The notes under the pieces: model-generated
Seen by the model: the letters and a program-made list of their open reading frames with translations, nothing else
What the model was told of the DNA's origin: nothing
Databases searched by the model: none
NCBI GenBank assembly: GCA_951640165.1
Contig: OX621256.1
Coordinates: 6,944,001 to 7,008,000, forward strand
Direction of reading: 5' to 3'
Length of the DNA: 64,000 nucleotides
From: Pseudoips prasinana
Lineage: Eukaryota; Arthropoda; Insecta; Lepidoptera; Nolidae
Shown here: piece by piece, positions 1-9,999 of the stretch
Position numbering within the stretch: the stretch's first letter is position 1
Layout: the number at the start of each line of letters is the position of its first letter
Position numbers and translations under genes: made by a program

Positions 1-301
1 ATATTATATTGCTCAAGTGTGTGCGTAAACACAGGAGCACTTTCTATTCCACCACTCTCATGATCCGATGGGATGCCTAGCGGCAAGACCGGAAAGAGGT
101 CAGGTACAGGACCGACGGCTTTACCTACTCTCCGAGGCACGGGGGTATGATACCGCCTGCCGCCGCCGCCGACTTCGGACTGATGCTGAGAAATTTTTCT
201 TTTTACAGAAAAGTCCTAAACTCACTTATGGCCCGACCCGGGATTTGAACCCAGGACCTCGTTCTCTGCGGGTGAACACGCTACCGGTAGACCAACGAGG
301 A
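1..301 (-). mobile_element. SINE-A copy 1, cut by the window edge
   Basis: tRNA-derived SINE in reverse orientation. The tRNA-like head is at the right (about 230-301) with a B-box-like stretch, seen on the plus strand as GGATTTGAACC. The body repeats at 1432-1788, 4021-4386, 27216-27602 and 54650-54842. Full copies are about 360 bp and end in a hairpin-like GCCGAAATTCGGC followed by ATT repeats. That tail lies beyond position 1 here. Head, body and tail are seen directly; the SINE class follows from the pol III B-box and copy number. Confidence 0.85.
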
Positions 302-346
302 AGTTTCTATAAAACGTAGAGTTAAACTTTAAAACATCCCAATTAC

Positions 347-513
347 CTGAACTCAATGCCCCCTAAGAAGTCCGTAGGTGCCAACCATTTGAAGGTCATG
401 GCGGGCTTGTCGGCAGGAGACGAGTGCGTCACCGTGTCGTTTGGATTGCTGCATGTAGTCAGGTGAGTGTCGTCTGGCGCACTGGTGAATGTTCCCACTA
501 GTATGTCCGGGTT
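347..513 (-). CDS. Reeler-domain protein, exon 3 (gene continues past window start)
   Basis: This exon encodes the second half of a reeler domain, an extracellular module of ferric-chelate reductase 1-like proteins, insect defence proteins and reelin. The acceptor is a pyrimidine-rich tract ending TTCCAG before 513, and the donor is CAG|GTAATT after 347. It starts in phase 0, as the previous exon requires, and leaves two bases of a split codon. In the joined protein it covers about residues 94-149, with VGTF (99-102), a Cys at 114, the family-typical NDTVTHS (118-124), and W136 in a KWLAP context. These match the reeler pattern of a Cys, then N-T-V-T-H-S, then W-x-A-P. Within the family, the NDTVTHS form points to an FRRS1-like reductase over a small defence protein, but the DOMON or cytochrome b561 parts that would settle this lie outside the window. 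Reeler assignment is firm; the exact product is inferred. Confidence 0.85.
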
Positions 514-829
514 CTGGAATGTAGAAGGAAGCATTTTAGCACAGGCTTAAAACACATAGAACCGACTACACCTTTTATTTTAACAACAAAAAAAATCCAA
601 ATTAAATAAGCAGTCTAGGAAGTTCATAAAAAATAAGGTATAATCTCCTAATTTTTGAAGTCGATTAAATAGTGTTAAATATTTTCCGGAATAGTTTATT
701 AGAATGCTACTGATAATGAAAAAATATAAGTGGAAATTGTACAATGTTCACTTGTACTTGTAAATATTACAGTACATTTATAAATTGATAAATGTACTGT
801 AATATTTTGATATTTAAATTATTCAGTGT

Positions 830-998
830 ACGTTTCCTGCTAAACCAAGGGTCCCGGGTTCGATACCCGCGCAGGACCACTATTTGTGTGACTCATAAAT
901 AGTTGCCTTGAGTCTGGATGTGATGTGTCAATCATGTTTGTAAAGCACCCCGCAATACAGATATTAATTTGCTAGAGCGGGCTTGGTCCAAAAAAAAG
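830..998 (+). mobile_element. SINE-B copy 1
   Basis: tRNA-like end with a B box (GGTTCGATACC), then the family core ACTATTTGTGTGAC...AAATAGTTG and a 3' end with CACCCCGC and an A-run. The head is partly lost. Other copies: 9330, 21505, 35052, 36735, 44693 and 52028 (reverse). Confidence 0.8.
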
Positions 999-1431
999 AA
1001 TTGGCTTTCTGTGGTGTATTTCTGTATGCTATGTGAAATCAATGATGCTGTAGTCTTCGTTCTTTTAGTAAAATTATAAAAAATAGCTAGCTAGAGATTA
1101 TTAGCTTAGATCTGCGATTTGTAATGAATCATTAATTTCTCCGTCCCATTCAGAAGCAATATAATTTAATGCACTAACACAGCTGTGTTACATAATTAAT
1201 TAGTAGGCACATAAATTAAAATCAGTAACATATGATTAAAAATGTAGGTAATGTAACAGTGAACCCATCTAACTGGTTTCGTAACTTGTATAGTAGAATT
1301 TCTTGACCTACATTTTCAATTTGATGAATCATTAGCGTGTGTGTTCTAAAGATCTTACGATAGCTCCTCCGAAGTTTATTGACAGTTTCAAGATGTCAAA
1401 TGCCCGCTGTACGCACTCGCCTCAGTATATA

Positions 1432-1788
1432 AATAAATAATAATGACCTCCTAGCCGAATTTCGGCCACGGCGGCCAGTCTCAATAGAGATTAGCCATCT
1501 GCGCGGGACATATTATAATGCTCAAGTGTGTGTGCAAACCTAGGAACACTTTCTATTCCGTCACTCTCATGATCCGATGGGACGCCTTGCGACACGACCG
1601 GAAAGAGTTCAGGTGCAGCACGCTCTCCGAGGCACGGGGGTTTGATACCGCCAACTCCCAGACTGGATAATGCTGAGAATTTTTTTCTTTTTACTGAAAT
1701 GTCCCAAAATCACTTATGGCCCGACGCAGGATTTGAACCTAGGTTCTAGTTCTCTGCGGGTGAACACGCTACCGCTAGACCAACGTGG
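1432..1788 (-). mobile_element. SINE-A copy 2
   Basis: Near full-length reverse copy. The tail at the left is (AAT)n followed by CCTCCTAGCCGAATTTCGGC and the tRNA-like head is at the right. It lacks a short internal segment present in copies 1 and 3. Confidence 0.85.
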
Positions 1789-1797
1789 AGTATAAAA

Positions 1798-2159
1798 ATG
1801 GACAGTATTGAAACTACCTACAAACGGTCAAAACGGCACACTCACACAAACATGCGCATCGACAAGACCCCTAAGCGGCTGTCACGGTGCTGCCAGTAGT
1901 GAGTGCCGCGTCAAAACGAGTGTAAGTTTAACTCCGCAATTGTATTGCGTAGTTTACGGCTGTTTGAACTCGGCTGCATCGGCATGCAAAACAAAACGGG
2001 AACTTTCGTATTTTAACCGTCCTGCTGATTTATAAAACAAATATGTTTTAATTAAAAAAATATAATAGGTATCTAAAACATTAAAAGTTACAACCCTACA
2101 GCTTCAATAGAGCGTAGGTAATTATTTCATCAACTAGGCTTAGTTACCTTACTGTCCAT
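1798..2159 (+). other. Possible THAP-like zinc-finger remnant
   Basis: An open stretch at 1916-2035 reads YCVVYGC, then a Leu-Ser-Tyr-Phe-Asn-Arg-Pro motif about 15 residues later. This resembles the start of a THAP domain (C-x4-C followed by S-F-x-x-x-P). The 10-bp inverted pair ATGGACAGTA (1798-1807) and TACTGTCCAT (2150-2159) flanks it and might be the ends of a small DNA element. Both signals are short, no second half of a THAP domain follows, and chance is a real alternative. Confidence 0.3.
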
Positions 2160-2627
2160 GTTTATACTCTGTACCTACTCGCCGAGATCTTCTCGTCAAG
2201 AGTCTCAGCCGAGAAGGCTCTCGAGTGCGTATCTTACACACTCGTACTTTCCGAAATAATGGACGTAGAAATTGCTTCTGCTTTTTGTCTTTAATGACAG
2301 ATGGCAGCTGCATAAAAAGAGAGACCCTTTGACTCGGGCACAAAAACCGACACGCGATCGAGAAGTAACGAGGCGAAATGAGACACAGCGAGACGTGACG
2401 AGATAATCATCATCACACTCTCGGCCTGTCTCGACGTGTCTCACGAGTGTTTTCAGCCGCCTTTAAAATTGGATTTGTAGCGAGCGGTGGGTCAGGTTAT
2501 TGGAAAAGAATGTTGGTATTTACAAAGGAACTTTTATTGGCGCCGACAGTGACAATTGGTTCACCACTAAGAGTACCTACGTGGACTCTGAGAGTGCGCC
2601 ACGTGTGAACTCTAACAGAGAGCTAGT

Positions 2628-2666
2628 CGCCGGGACTCTAAATACCACACGTTTAGAGTCCCGGCG
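2628..2666. repeat. Hairpin, 15-bp perfect stem
   Basis: CGCCGGGACTCTAAA pairs exactly with 2652-2666 across a 9-base loop. It lies in a G+C-richer island inside the reeler intron. Confidence 0.75.
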
Positions 2667-3293
2667 AGCACTGTTAAAGCATAAGTTCCGACGGACACGT
2701 CAAACTTCTCATTGTGTACGGAACTCTGGCCACTGTTTACTTTCACTGATCACTTCAACTTTTCAGTTTATCACTTTATAACTTCCTCTTAATTAGCCTT
2801 CGATTTCACTTGAATTAAAACTCACTGTTTTGCTTATACACCCCAAAATTGTTTCAAATTTTAAACATTATTACCTATATGACAGATTAATCGTACTGCT
2901 TCTGTCCATGTCTTCACCTATCGCTTTCTATCTATCAGGAAATTCACACCATTTTTTTTATTTTTATTCTTGGACCACCTAATGTCAATTTTTGCATTAA
3001 GAATTTTGTATGCCTTTTTCATCTTTCTTTTGTTCTGGTATTAACCACACAATTCTGGCGATGTTACAATAGCAATCAAAAACCCTTACTGGTACTAGGA
3101 TTCGAAGCCCGAACGTGACGATATTATTATCTTATTATAGGTATATATTATAGTATTATGCTATAATAACAAAGAGGCTTTAGAGGCTTATGTATATGAA
3201 ATCATTAATAACATATATAACACAATACAGTACATATTAAATTAAAATGTATTAAAAAAATGTAATATTTTATTCGTATTAAGTAGTAATTAC

Positions 3294-3406
3294 ATTGCCG
3301 CATTCAAATGTCATTATGTTGACAAATTTCATTTGAATGCGGCAATATAATAGACTACATATGTTTTCTCATTTGTCATTGTGGATCATCTACATTGACA
3401 AATGAG
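3294..3406. repeat. Two adjacent hairpins
   Basis: ATTGCCGCATTCAAATG (3294-3310) pairs perfectly with 3330-3346. A second 11-bp stem pairs 3368-3378 with 3396-3406 (CTCATTTGTCA). They may be remains of a foldback MITE; no target duplication was found. Confidence 0.6.
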
Positions 3407-3884
3407 AGATCATATCTTGATCTAAAAGAATACAATTACTTAGATACAGTCCACCCACGTTAATATATCACTACAAAAAGCGTCCTAATTGCCTACGACA
3501 TAAAGAAGACGTCAGGGACAAAATGTTCCCACCGACGCACGCGATTACGCGACGAATTTACCTAATACCTTCAAATAATGAATAATATAAAAAAGTGAGT
3601 TATTAATTATTTTTGTAGGTATACTTCACAATAAGCAATAATTTAAAACTTTAACAACCTTGAAGATAGTTTTCCTTTTATTGCCAATTAGCTGGCAATT
3701 ACGCATTTGGAAATGTTTACCTACTTCGTAAACTCGTATAGACCAACTATTTATTTCAGGCAGAGGATACATAATTATTCAAGAACCGAGAAATAAAAAC
3801 AAAAGGAAATATATAAATATCCAAAGGGTTGGGAAGATAATACCTACTCGCAACATTTTATTGAACACCAAAAGATACTACCTA

Positions 3885-3990
3885 CTACGTCAAGGGGTCA
3901 ACGACCATGACTGCTGGCTAGTCAGAGGTCGTGGGTTCCATCTCCATCCAGTACAAATTTGTTATGTCTGGGTGTAATTGAATGAAGATT
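3885..3990 (+). mobile_element. SINE-C fragment 1
   Basis: Degenerate head and middle: GGTCGTGGGTTC B-box region followed by GTCTGGGTGTAATT. The 3' domain is missing. Confidence 0.55.
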
Positions 3991-4020
3991 CAATTAAGGA
4001 ATATACATAATTATGTAATT

Positions 4021-4386
4021 TTGTCCTCCTAGCCGAATTTCGGCCACGGCGGCCAGTCTCAACAGAGATTAGCCATCTGCGCGGGACATATTATAGTGCT
4101 CAAGCGTGTGCGCAAACACAGGAGCACTTTCTATTCCATCACTCTCATGATCCGATGGGACGACTATGCGACACGACCGGAAAGAGGTCAGGTACAGGAC
4201 CGACGGCTTTACGTGCTCTCCGAGGCACGAGTTATAATACCGCCAACTTCCAGACTTCGGGCTGATGCTGAGAATTTTTTCTTTTAACAGTAAAGTCCCA
4301 AAATCACTTTTTGTACCGACCCGGAATTTGAACCCAGGACCTCGTTCTCTGCGGGTGAACACGCTACCGCTAGACCAACGAGGCAG
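4021..4386 (-). mobile_element. SINE-A copy 3
   Basis: Full-length reverse copy, tail at left (CCTCCTAGCCGAATTTCGGC) and tRNA-like head at right ending near CAACGAGGCA. Confidence 0.88.
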
Positions 4387-4410
4387 TTGGTCTAGCGGTT
4401 ATAAAAAAAT

Positions 4411-4444
4411 CACATACTTATACATAATTATGCATAAGTATGTG
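4411..4444. repeat. 34-bp near-perfect palindrome
   Basis: CACATACTTATACATAATTA runs into its own complement ending GTATGTG, with one mismatched pair. It sits between SINE-A copy 3 and a SINE-C fragment and includes the TAAGTATGT of the SINE-C body, so part of that SINE was copied in inverted form. Confidence 0.65.
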
Positions 4445-4595
4445 AACACGATTACTTGTTCTGTATCGGGGTGTAATTTATCTTTACTATGTAGGTATGT
4501 ATTTAATAAGTACGTTAATCAGGTGTCTGCCATAGTACAGGCTTTGTCTAGTTTGGGATCAGATGACGGTGTGTTAGTGGTCCGAAGATAATTAT
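4440..4595 (+). mobile_element. SINE-C fragment 2 (3' half)
   Basis: Contains the middle GGGTGTAATTTATC and the 3' domain CATAGTACAGGC...GTTTGGGATCAGATG. The tRNA head is absent. Confidence 0.7.
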
Positions 4596-4727
4596 TTGTT
4601 ATTTAACATATGTAACACGTTTAACAATATAAAACAAATGGCTGCCATATCACTTGATCTTTTCCAGGCAACCTTTGAATAGACCAGGATTAAAGAATAG
4701 TTAGTCGGGATTTTTTTTTAGCTGGAA

Positions 4728-4920
4728 CATTATTGACATAAGGGCATCTGGTCCAAAACTAAGCAGAGCTTGTAATATGGAAACCAGATAACTGATAAAC
4801 TACATATACTAATTTATTTGTGAAAATACATAGTTTTATAGATAATTACACCCAGACTAGACCTAGAAATATCTGTCCTGGGTGGAAATCTTACCCACTA
4901 ACCACGCCAACCGTAATGTC
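4728..4920 (-). mobile_element. SINE-C copy 3
   Basis: Reverse copy. The 3' domain is at left (CCAAAACTAAGCAGAGCTTG) and the worn tRNA head at right (ACCACGCCAACCG). The undisturbed junction TAGATAATTACACCCAGAC serves as an empty-site reference for the Helitron at 55125. Confidence 0.8.
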
Positions 4921-5219
4921 GGCATACTTAGTGAAAAATCCTTTGTTTCAGCAATAAGAAAATAATAGTAGGTACATTTTATATGTATTTAAATGACCTT
5001 TGATAATGTCGTCGAAAGGTTACTGTCTCAACATTAAGTTAAAAATTTTTATGCCATTTTACTTACGTTTGTTTTCTAGCTAGATCTGTATTGTATTTTA
5101 TTTTACATGTAGGAAAAGTGAGAATATAAAAATACCTGATCGTACTTGCAAGATGAGTACGCTACAGCAGCACTTCTGAATGTTCTAGGAAATTTGACAC
5201 TTCAAATTACTTATCGTAT

Positions 5220-5450
5220 GGGCTGTGGTTACTCTAGTGTCAGAGTTGTTCAAGTCGTCCAGTCAGCTTCTGACAGGACTTAACGACTGTTGGCTATTGA
5301 CTACAACCGGGACCGACAGCTTAACGTGCCCTCCGAAGCACGGAATCGCTCAGATATTAAACCATTTCGGAGGTCACTCATCTACGGCCTGACCGCGAGC
5401 CTAGTTGCTTAACCTCACCGATCACTTACGGACCGATGAGGGCATCTAGC
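5220..5450 (-). mobile_element. 5S rRNA-like SINE, copy 1
   Basis: In reverse, the right end carries a block resembling the 5S rRNA internal promoter: a GGTTAAGCAACTAGGCTCGC-like stretch followed by TAGATGAGTGACC. A conserved body follows with a CTTCGGAGGGCACGTTAAGC-like block and a GGTAACCAC-like end. Six related copies are at 19575, 21135, 27725, 46248, 50688 and 61840. The 5S origin is inferred from the order of A-box-like and C-box-like motifs and is not proven. Confidence 0.65.
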
Positions 5451-5508
5451 TATCAGCGCCTTGAAAACATAATATAAATATAGCTTTAACAGAAAATGTA
5501 TGAAATAC

Positions 5509-5691
5509 CTGAATCTGGCGCGCTTGCATGATGAACCCTCCAATCGGCAGTGGCGCCCCAGCAGGGCTCCCCAACGTGACATCTAAAGTATCACCCTGAC
5601 GAACTTGAGCTGACGACGTCCGGATCATATATGGCGGTACTGATGATTGGAATGAGATGGATTCGTGACGAGGAGTTTGATCTATACAGGC
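5509..5691 (-). CDS. Reeler-domain protein, exon 2
   Basis: This exon encodes residues 33-93 and the first half of the reeler domain. The acceptor follows TTTCAATTCCAG and the donor is CAG|GTATTT. It is 183 bp, exactly 61 codons, phase 0 at both ends, so it joins exons 1 and 3 without a shift. Visible hallmarks are the first domain Cys (34) in an AC...TPRH context, PPYMIR (51-56), a QGDTLDVTL strand (64-72) and the family signature GFIMQAR (84-90). A shorter alternative start at a second AG (TCATCAG before 5639) is possible. The longer exon is preferred because it adds the expected Cys-x-x-x-x-Pro-x-His block and has a better pyrimidine tract. The domain is extracellular in known members. Confidence 0.87.
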
Positions 5692-5832
5692 CTGGAATTG
5701 AAATAATACTTAATTATCTAACATACATATATCCTATTGGGCTGGTGATAAATGCAGGTTATCTAGGACAGGAGCGCATTGTCCCACTGTGCCTAATGCC
5801 TGCGATCACTACATCTTAATGTAAATCTGAAC

Positions 5833-6225
5833 ATGGATAAGACGAAAATCATGTCAAACGCCCATGTTGCACTCACTCAATTGAAGGTTGGAGACTCTGC
5901 ACTCGCAGTTGTAGAGAACTGTATTTACCTAGGACAGACCATCCCACTAGGTAGGTCCAAATTCGAGAAAGAGGTCAATCGTAGAATCCAACTCGGCTGG
6001 ACAGTGTTCGGGAAGCAACGTAACATCTTCTCGTCCAAAATAACGCAGTGTCTCAAGTCAAAAGTCTTCGACCAGTGTGTAACCAGTGATGACTTACGGA
6101 ACAGAGACAGAAAGGACAGAAAGGTTCTCGAGTGGCAACCACGAACCGGAAGGCAAAGCGTGGGCAGGCGCTCTACAAGATGGACCGATGAACTTGTGCG
6201 GATCGCAGGAAACTGCTGGATTGTT
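5833..6225 (+). pseudogene. RTE-type non-LTR reverse transcriptase, C-terminal remnant
   Basis: The reading starts MDKTKIMSN and continues through a YLGQTI motif, NRRIQLGW, SSKITQCLKSKVFDQCV and, after an internal deletion, KVLEW and RWTDELVRIAGN. This order is typical of the end of the RT domain and the C-terminal tail of RTE-like LINEs common in Lepidoptera. The join between FDQCV and RKVLEW drops the normal connecting segment, so the product cannot be active. The catalytic YADD region is absent. It shares its C-terminal block with 23560-23960. Confidence 0.85.
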
Positions 6226-6403
6226 GGCGTATTACAAATAACCCTTTATAGTAATCAATACGATCTATGCGACCTATACTCATATTGAGCTGCTTCTATC
6301 TTAGATAACCCAAACATTACGGATAACATGGGCTCTGCTTTGACCAGTCTGCTGTCTTTTATAAGCTTGTTTCAGGGTGCAAGCAAGGTTACCAAAGGTG
6401 TGC

Positions 6404-6605
6404 TGTGTAGTGACGGCATAGAATATTATCAACCCATCTCATCCCGTGGGGGGCGTAGAAATTGACCGAGGGAATACCTACCATAGAACGGGCAGCAGCG
6501 TTTTTCTGTGAACTATGATCATCAAACTACGATCGCGAAACTGTCTGCAAAACGTCGCGATTATGGCATATCCCCCCATTCTTTGGGGAGGCTTTTGTGA
6601 CTGAG
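6404..6605 (+). mobile_element. LINE-K 3' end, copy 1
   Basis: Dispersed segment beginning GTAGTGACGGC, then CATCTCATCCCGTGGGGGGC, GCGATTATGGCATATCC and GGGGAGGCTTTTGT. It recurs eight times here; the copy at 48478 ends in an (ATG)n tail, marking it as the 3' end of a non-LTR retrotransposon. Confidence 0.75.
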
Positions 6606-6621
6606 AAACCCGATGCCAACT

Positions 6622-6740
6622 AATCACCGTTGCCCATGGACAATTACAATACTAGACGGGCTGCAAATGCATTGCCAGCTTTTAAGAAAGGAATAGGCTT
6701 CTTTCTTGCCATGTCATACCGGATCTAGAAATCTCGTATT
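6622..6740 (-). mobile_element. LINE-J fragment
   Basis: Reverse fragment with ATCACCGTTGCCCATGGACA and CATGTCATACCGGATC blocks, matching the end of the LINE copy at 13008-13390. Confidence 0.6.
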
Positions 6741-6796
6741 AGCATTAGCCGGGCTGTATACTACTCATTATACTTATATCTGCTCAGTAAGGTTTA

Positions 6797-7395
6797 TAAA
6801 AAACCGGCCAAGTGCGAGTCGGACTCGCACATGAAGGGTTCCGTAGCAGCAAGTATTTCAGTTGATTAAATGAAAGTAAATTGCGGTTTATGAGCTAGTA
6901 AAAAAGACTACTTGCTAGATCTCGTTCAAACCAATTTTCGTTGTTAGTTTCCATGGTAAAGTACATCATATATTTTTTTTAGTTTTATCATTCTCTTATT
7001 TTAGAAGTTACAGGGGGGGGGGGGGACACTCATTTTTCCACTTTGGAAGTGTCTCTCGCGCACACTCTTCAGTGTAGAAAAAAATGAGATTAGGAACCTC
7101 AATATCATTTTTGAAGACCAATCCATAGACACCCCACATGTATGAATACGATGAAAAATTTTTTTTTGAGTTTCAGTTCTATGTATGGGGACCCCCCAAA
7201 ATTATTATTATTTTTCTATTTTTGTGTAAAAATCTTAATGCGGTTCACAGAATACATCTACTTACCAAGTTTCAGCAGTACAGCTCTTATAGTTTCGGAA
7301 AAAAGTGGCTGTGACATACGGACGGACAGACAGACAGACATGACGAATCTATAAGGGTTCCGTTTTTTGCCATTTGGCTACGGAACCCTAAAAAG
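6797..7395 (+). mobile_element. 590-bp dispersed repeat, copy 1
   Basis: Starts AAAACCGGCCAAGTGCGAGT and ends ACGGAACCCTAAAAA. Internal landmarks are GAAGGGTTCCGTA, a G-run (7014-7025), TCTATGTATGGGG, CAGTACAGCTCTTATAG and ACAGACAGACAGACATGACG. Two other full copies (20288, 53705) and two fragments are present. Class unknown to me; GGGTTCCGT and its complement occur near both ends. Confidence 0.85.
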
Positions 7396-7409
7396 GCCCC
7401 AAAACTTAC

Positions 7410-7505
7410 CCCTGATGGTGCTCCCGATCCATACTGTTCTGTTTGCCTCACAAGAACTGCAACTGCTATAGTGGCGAGGAACCAACTTCTTTTCCTTGGC
7501 AACAT
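7410..7505 (-). CDS. Reeler-domain protein, exon 1 (start and signal peptide)
   Basis: Coding begins at ATG 7505-7503 and runs 32 codons to a strong donor, GGG|GTAAGT. The protein starts with a basic MLPRKR, then a hydrophobic stretch WFLATIAVAVLV (residues 8-19) and a small-residue region ending SGAPSG, a plausible secretory signal peptide. Phase 0 at the donor fits exon 2, whose first residues (AC...) supply the first reeler cysteine. A possible acceptor, TTTAATTTGCAG, lies 11 bp upstream of the ATG, so the 5' UTR may be spliced; no promoter was identified. The start is chosen because it is the only ATG that gives a signal peptide in frame. Confidence 0.82.
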
Positions 7506-7890
7506 CGTGACTGCTTCTGCAAATTAAAGAAAAGACATCGTTGAGTTGGTTTATTTCCAACCTGAACACCAATGTGCTGAAAACTACACTTGTGTTGATA
7601 GTTTGCGTTGATAGTTGATCAAACAGCATGTCGTGGTTTGAATACATTGTTTTGCTAGTTCTTAAATATATGATATTAAACTTCTTCTTTATTTGTTAGC
7701 GCGACTGGGAGTAAACCAGACTAGTGTTCCGTGACGACAAGGGGCATAGCTGTCTCTTTAATCAATAATCATGAAAACTTCTAGAGTGCTGCCTGAAGTC
7801 AGAGATTGAAACAAGATTTTTCTAACTCTTACTTGTTTCTTTTTTATTAAATTCGTTGCGTTCAATACGTTTGAAATGTTTCCTTGGCAC
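7506..7890. other. Region upstream of the reeler start; no clear feature
   Basis: Should contain the 5' UTR and perhaps the promoter of the reeler gene. A possible donor (TTCAG|GTTGG) about 60 bp upstream of the ATG could define a tiny first intron. I see no TATA box or initiator I would defend. Confidence 0.35.
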
Positions 7891-7894
7891 ACAA

Positions 7895-8012
7895 GGCTAC
7901 TATAATTTCCAGTATAAGCTGATCTCGCGTTGTATGGGATTTCTATACAATGACAGGTCAGCCTAGTAATGTAGAAGTATACTGGAAATGTATAGCTTGA
8001 TATGTGGCCGCT
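7895..8012. mobile_element. Foldback MITE (TATAGCTTGATATGT family), copy 1
   Basis: The right arm is intact: TACTGGAAATGTATAGCTTG then ATATGTGGCCG. An inner stem pairs GTTGTATGGGATTTC with its complement across CTATACAATG. The left outer arm is worn. Better copies are at 17966 and 26773. Confidence 0.6.
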
Positions 8013-8593
8013 CAGTGTCATTTCACTGTGTGTCACTGTTAATCCTGGCTTACAGGAATTGTCGCAAATCTGGTGGGCAAGAGGGTGTGACTTGTCTTAA
8101 AAAAATCACGGAAAAGCTTGGTATTCTTAAATAATTATTTGCAACAATAAGCAAGGTAATTCAAGGTAATCTAGTAAATTTGATCAGTTTCTCTATTTTG
8201 AAATCTAAATTCGAATTAGGATGTGTTTAATAATCCTCAGTAATACGTTTCTAATAGCTAAGTTACCTTTACCAGTCAAACGGAGAAGTTTAAGCGTCTA
8301 TGTGCGCAGTTAATTCATAGACCAAAGAAGGACCAAAGAAGTGACTCAATTTCATAGCCTTTACTTTTTACTTCAGATGACTCTTTAAGTTGAAGACATA
8401 GGAAAAGCCTTCTGGGCGGCTACTACAGGAACACTACTACACTACACTACTACATACTACAGGACACTATAGGAACCTCTGCTATACAATTTAACGAGCC
8501 TGAGTAATACTGTAATTATAATAATACTACACTTTATTGCAGATAAACAAAAATAAATCAATCTCAATTTTTATATACAGGTTTATTTACTAA

Positions 8594-8779
8594 CTAGCTG
8601 CGCCCCGCGGTTTTATCCGCGTTAAACTTTATAAATTATATGTTATGTTTTAATCCAGGGTGTTAGCTAACTCCATACCAATGTTAATTAAATTCATTCA
8701 ATTCGATCCAGCCGTTTAGACGTCAAGAAGAAACAAACATACACACTCACAAACTTTCGCCTTTATAATATTAGTATGA
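8594..8779 (-). mobile_element. Non-autonomous Helitron, copy 1
   Basis: In reverse it starts TC (at 8779), ends CTAG (8594-8597) and has a GCGGATAAAACCGCGGGGC hairpin about 10 bases before CTAG. It is flanked by A and T as expected for Helitron insertion. The body matches copies at 10752, 46492 and 52213. Confidence 0.85.
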
Positions 8780-9329
8780 TTGCATCGGAATTTGTAAATT
8801 ATCTGATACAATTATATCGTATTCAGTTCCGAGACCAAAAAGGTCTTATACTGTACTCATTGTTGTATTTGCACTAGTTTTTGCCACGAGCTCTATCTAG
8901 AGCTAAAATGTGTGCGAGAGAGAGATATATATGTACAAAGTAAATAGGATAAAGAAGGACAGGAGACCACGTTTATAACATTCTCGAGGAAGTCCGACGG
9001 CGAAGTGAAGGGAATAATGTATCATGGTGGAGTGACGTCACAGCTATTTATGGTCCATACCAATGAGTGTTGGCTTTTGTTGTGCATCGCATTATTCAAC
9101 TATCCGTCAGGTGGTTAACCTATATCTTAATATATTGAAGACATATACAGCCTTTTTGAAAACGCTCCGCTTATCCATGGGTTATCAGAATTTTCATTTG
9201 AAAACACGATTCAACTTTGACCTGCGGTTAAGTCATGTCAAAATTTAAACCGCGTCGGCCCCTGGGTTAAACTTAGTTTAAATAAATGAAGTTGGCCGAT
9301 TTTATTTGCATCAGCTGACGTTTTGTTCG
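8780..9329. other. No recognised feature
   Basis: Includes a short GAGAGAGAG/TATATATA run near 8918 and a 61-codon open stretch at 9063 with no family resemblance. Nothing else seen. Confidence 0.4.
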
Positions 9330-9540
9330 ACGTTTGTTTAGTAACGCGCAGCGGCATGGACAGTAGCCTCGCCGCTTCGTGTCGCAGGTTTAAGTCTCGC
9401 GCCGGACAACTATTTGTATAACCCCTAAATAGTTGTTCTGAGTCGGGATGTAATTTGTGCCCGTCTATTATATATTTGTAAAGTACCCCGCGACACACCA
9501 TTAGATTCCCTAGTGCGGGCGTTGTCTTGATAAAAAAAAT
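9330..9540 (+). mobile_element. SINE-B copy 2
   Basis: Near full length: GGCGCAGCGG-like head start, B-box-like GGTTTAAGTCTCG, core ACTATTTGTATAACC...AAATAGTTGTTC, and the 3' end GTACCCCGCG with an A-run. Confidence 0.82.
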
Positions 9541-9999
9541 AGATTTATGGAAGTTTTTGGCTGTTTTAAGTTTTAAAATAAATACTGAATTCCAGTTGGA
9601 TTCATTATCCATAAACTTGTAAAATCCATCGAAGAAAATCAAAAGTCCTTTAGAATGCACTTTTAGGATCACAGATCTATCGTTCCATCACTACCATAGA
9701 GAAAAAAACGTAAAGTATTGATACAACATCCAATTTAGGCGATAATTTTGGTAAAGCTCTAGTCCCAGAAATGTTGACAGAGTAAAATAAAATGACGTTA
9801 CTTAGCTGAGAATCCTTTAAGTAGAGTTTTAACTAAATAAATAGTTGAGCGGGTTCAAGTGGTTGAGCGGGGTTAAGCTAAGCCATGGTTAAGCGCTGGA
9901 TCACGGCATTATTTTAAATAAGACCGATAGTGTAAAAAGACTAAAACTCAAAATACAAAATAAATATGTCGTGTTAATTCCGCTAATTGTCACTTTAAT

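Larger units (their letters stand above)
514..5508 (-). other. Intron 2 of the reeler gene
   Basis: About 5 kb between exons 2 and 3. It holds a SINE-B (830-998), two SINE-A copies, three SINE-C pieces, a 5S-like SINE, two hairpins (2628-2666, 3294-3406) and a THAP-like stretch (1916-2035). I see nothing recognisable in 514-829, 999-1431, 2160-2620, 2680-3290, 3410-3880 and 4925-5215 beyond A+T-rich sequence. Confidence 0.75.
5692..7409 (-). other. Intron 1 of the reeler gene
   Basis: About 1.7 kb between the signal-peptide exon and exon 2. It holds an RTE-type LINE piece, a LINE-K 3' end, a LINE-J piece and a full copy of a 590-bp dispersed repeat that ends next to the donor site. Confidence 0.75.

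Noticed and set aside
68..319. Open frame across the SINE at the left edge (and its equivalents at 4096-4591)
   Set aside because: Lies entirely in SINE-A; the reading includes the tRNA-like head and is shared between copies only because the SINE is.
7142..7354. 70-codon plus-strand frame near reeler exon 1
   Set aside because: Falls inside the 590-bp dispersed repeat and is not conserved as a frame in the copies at 20288 and 53705.
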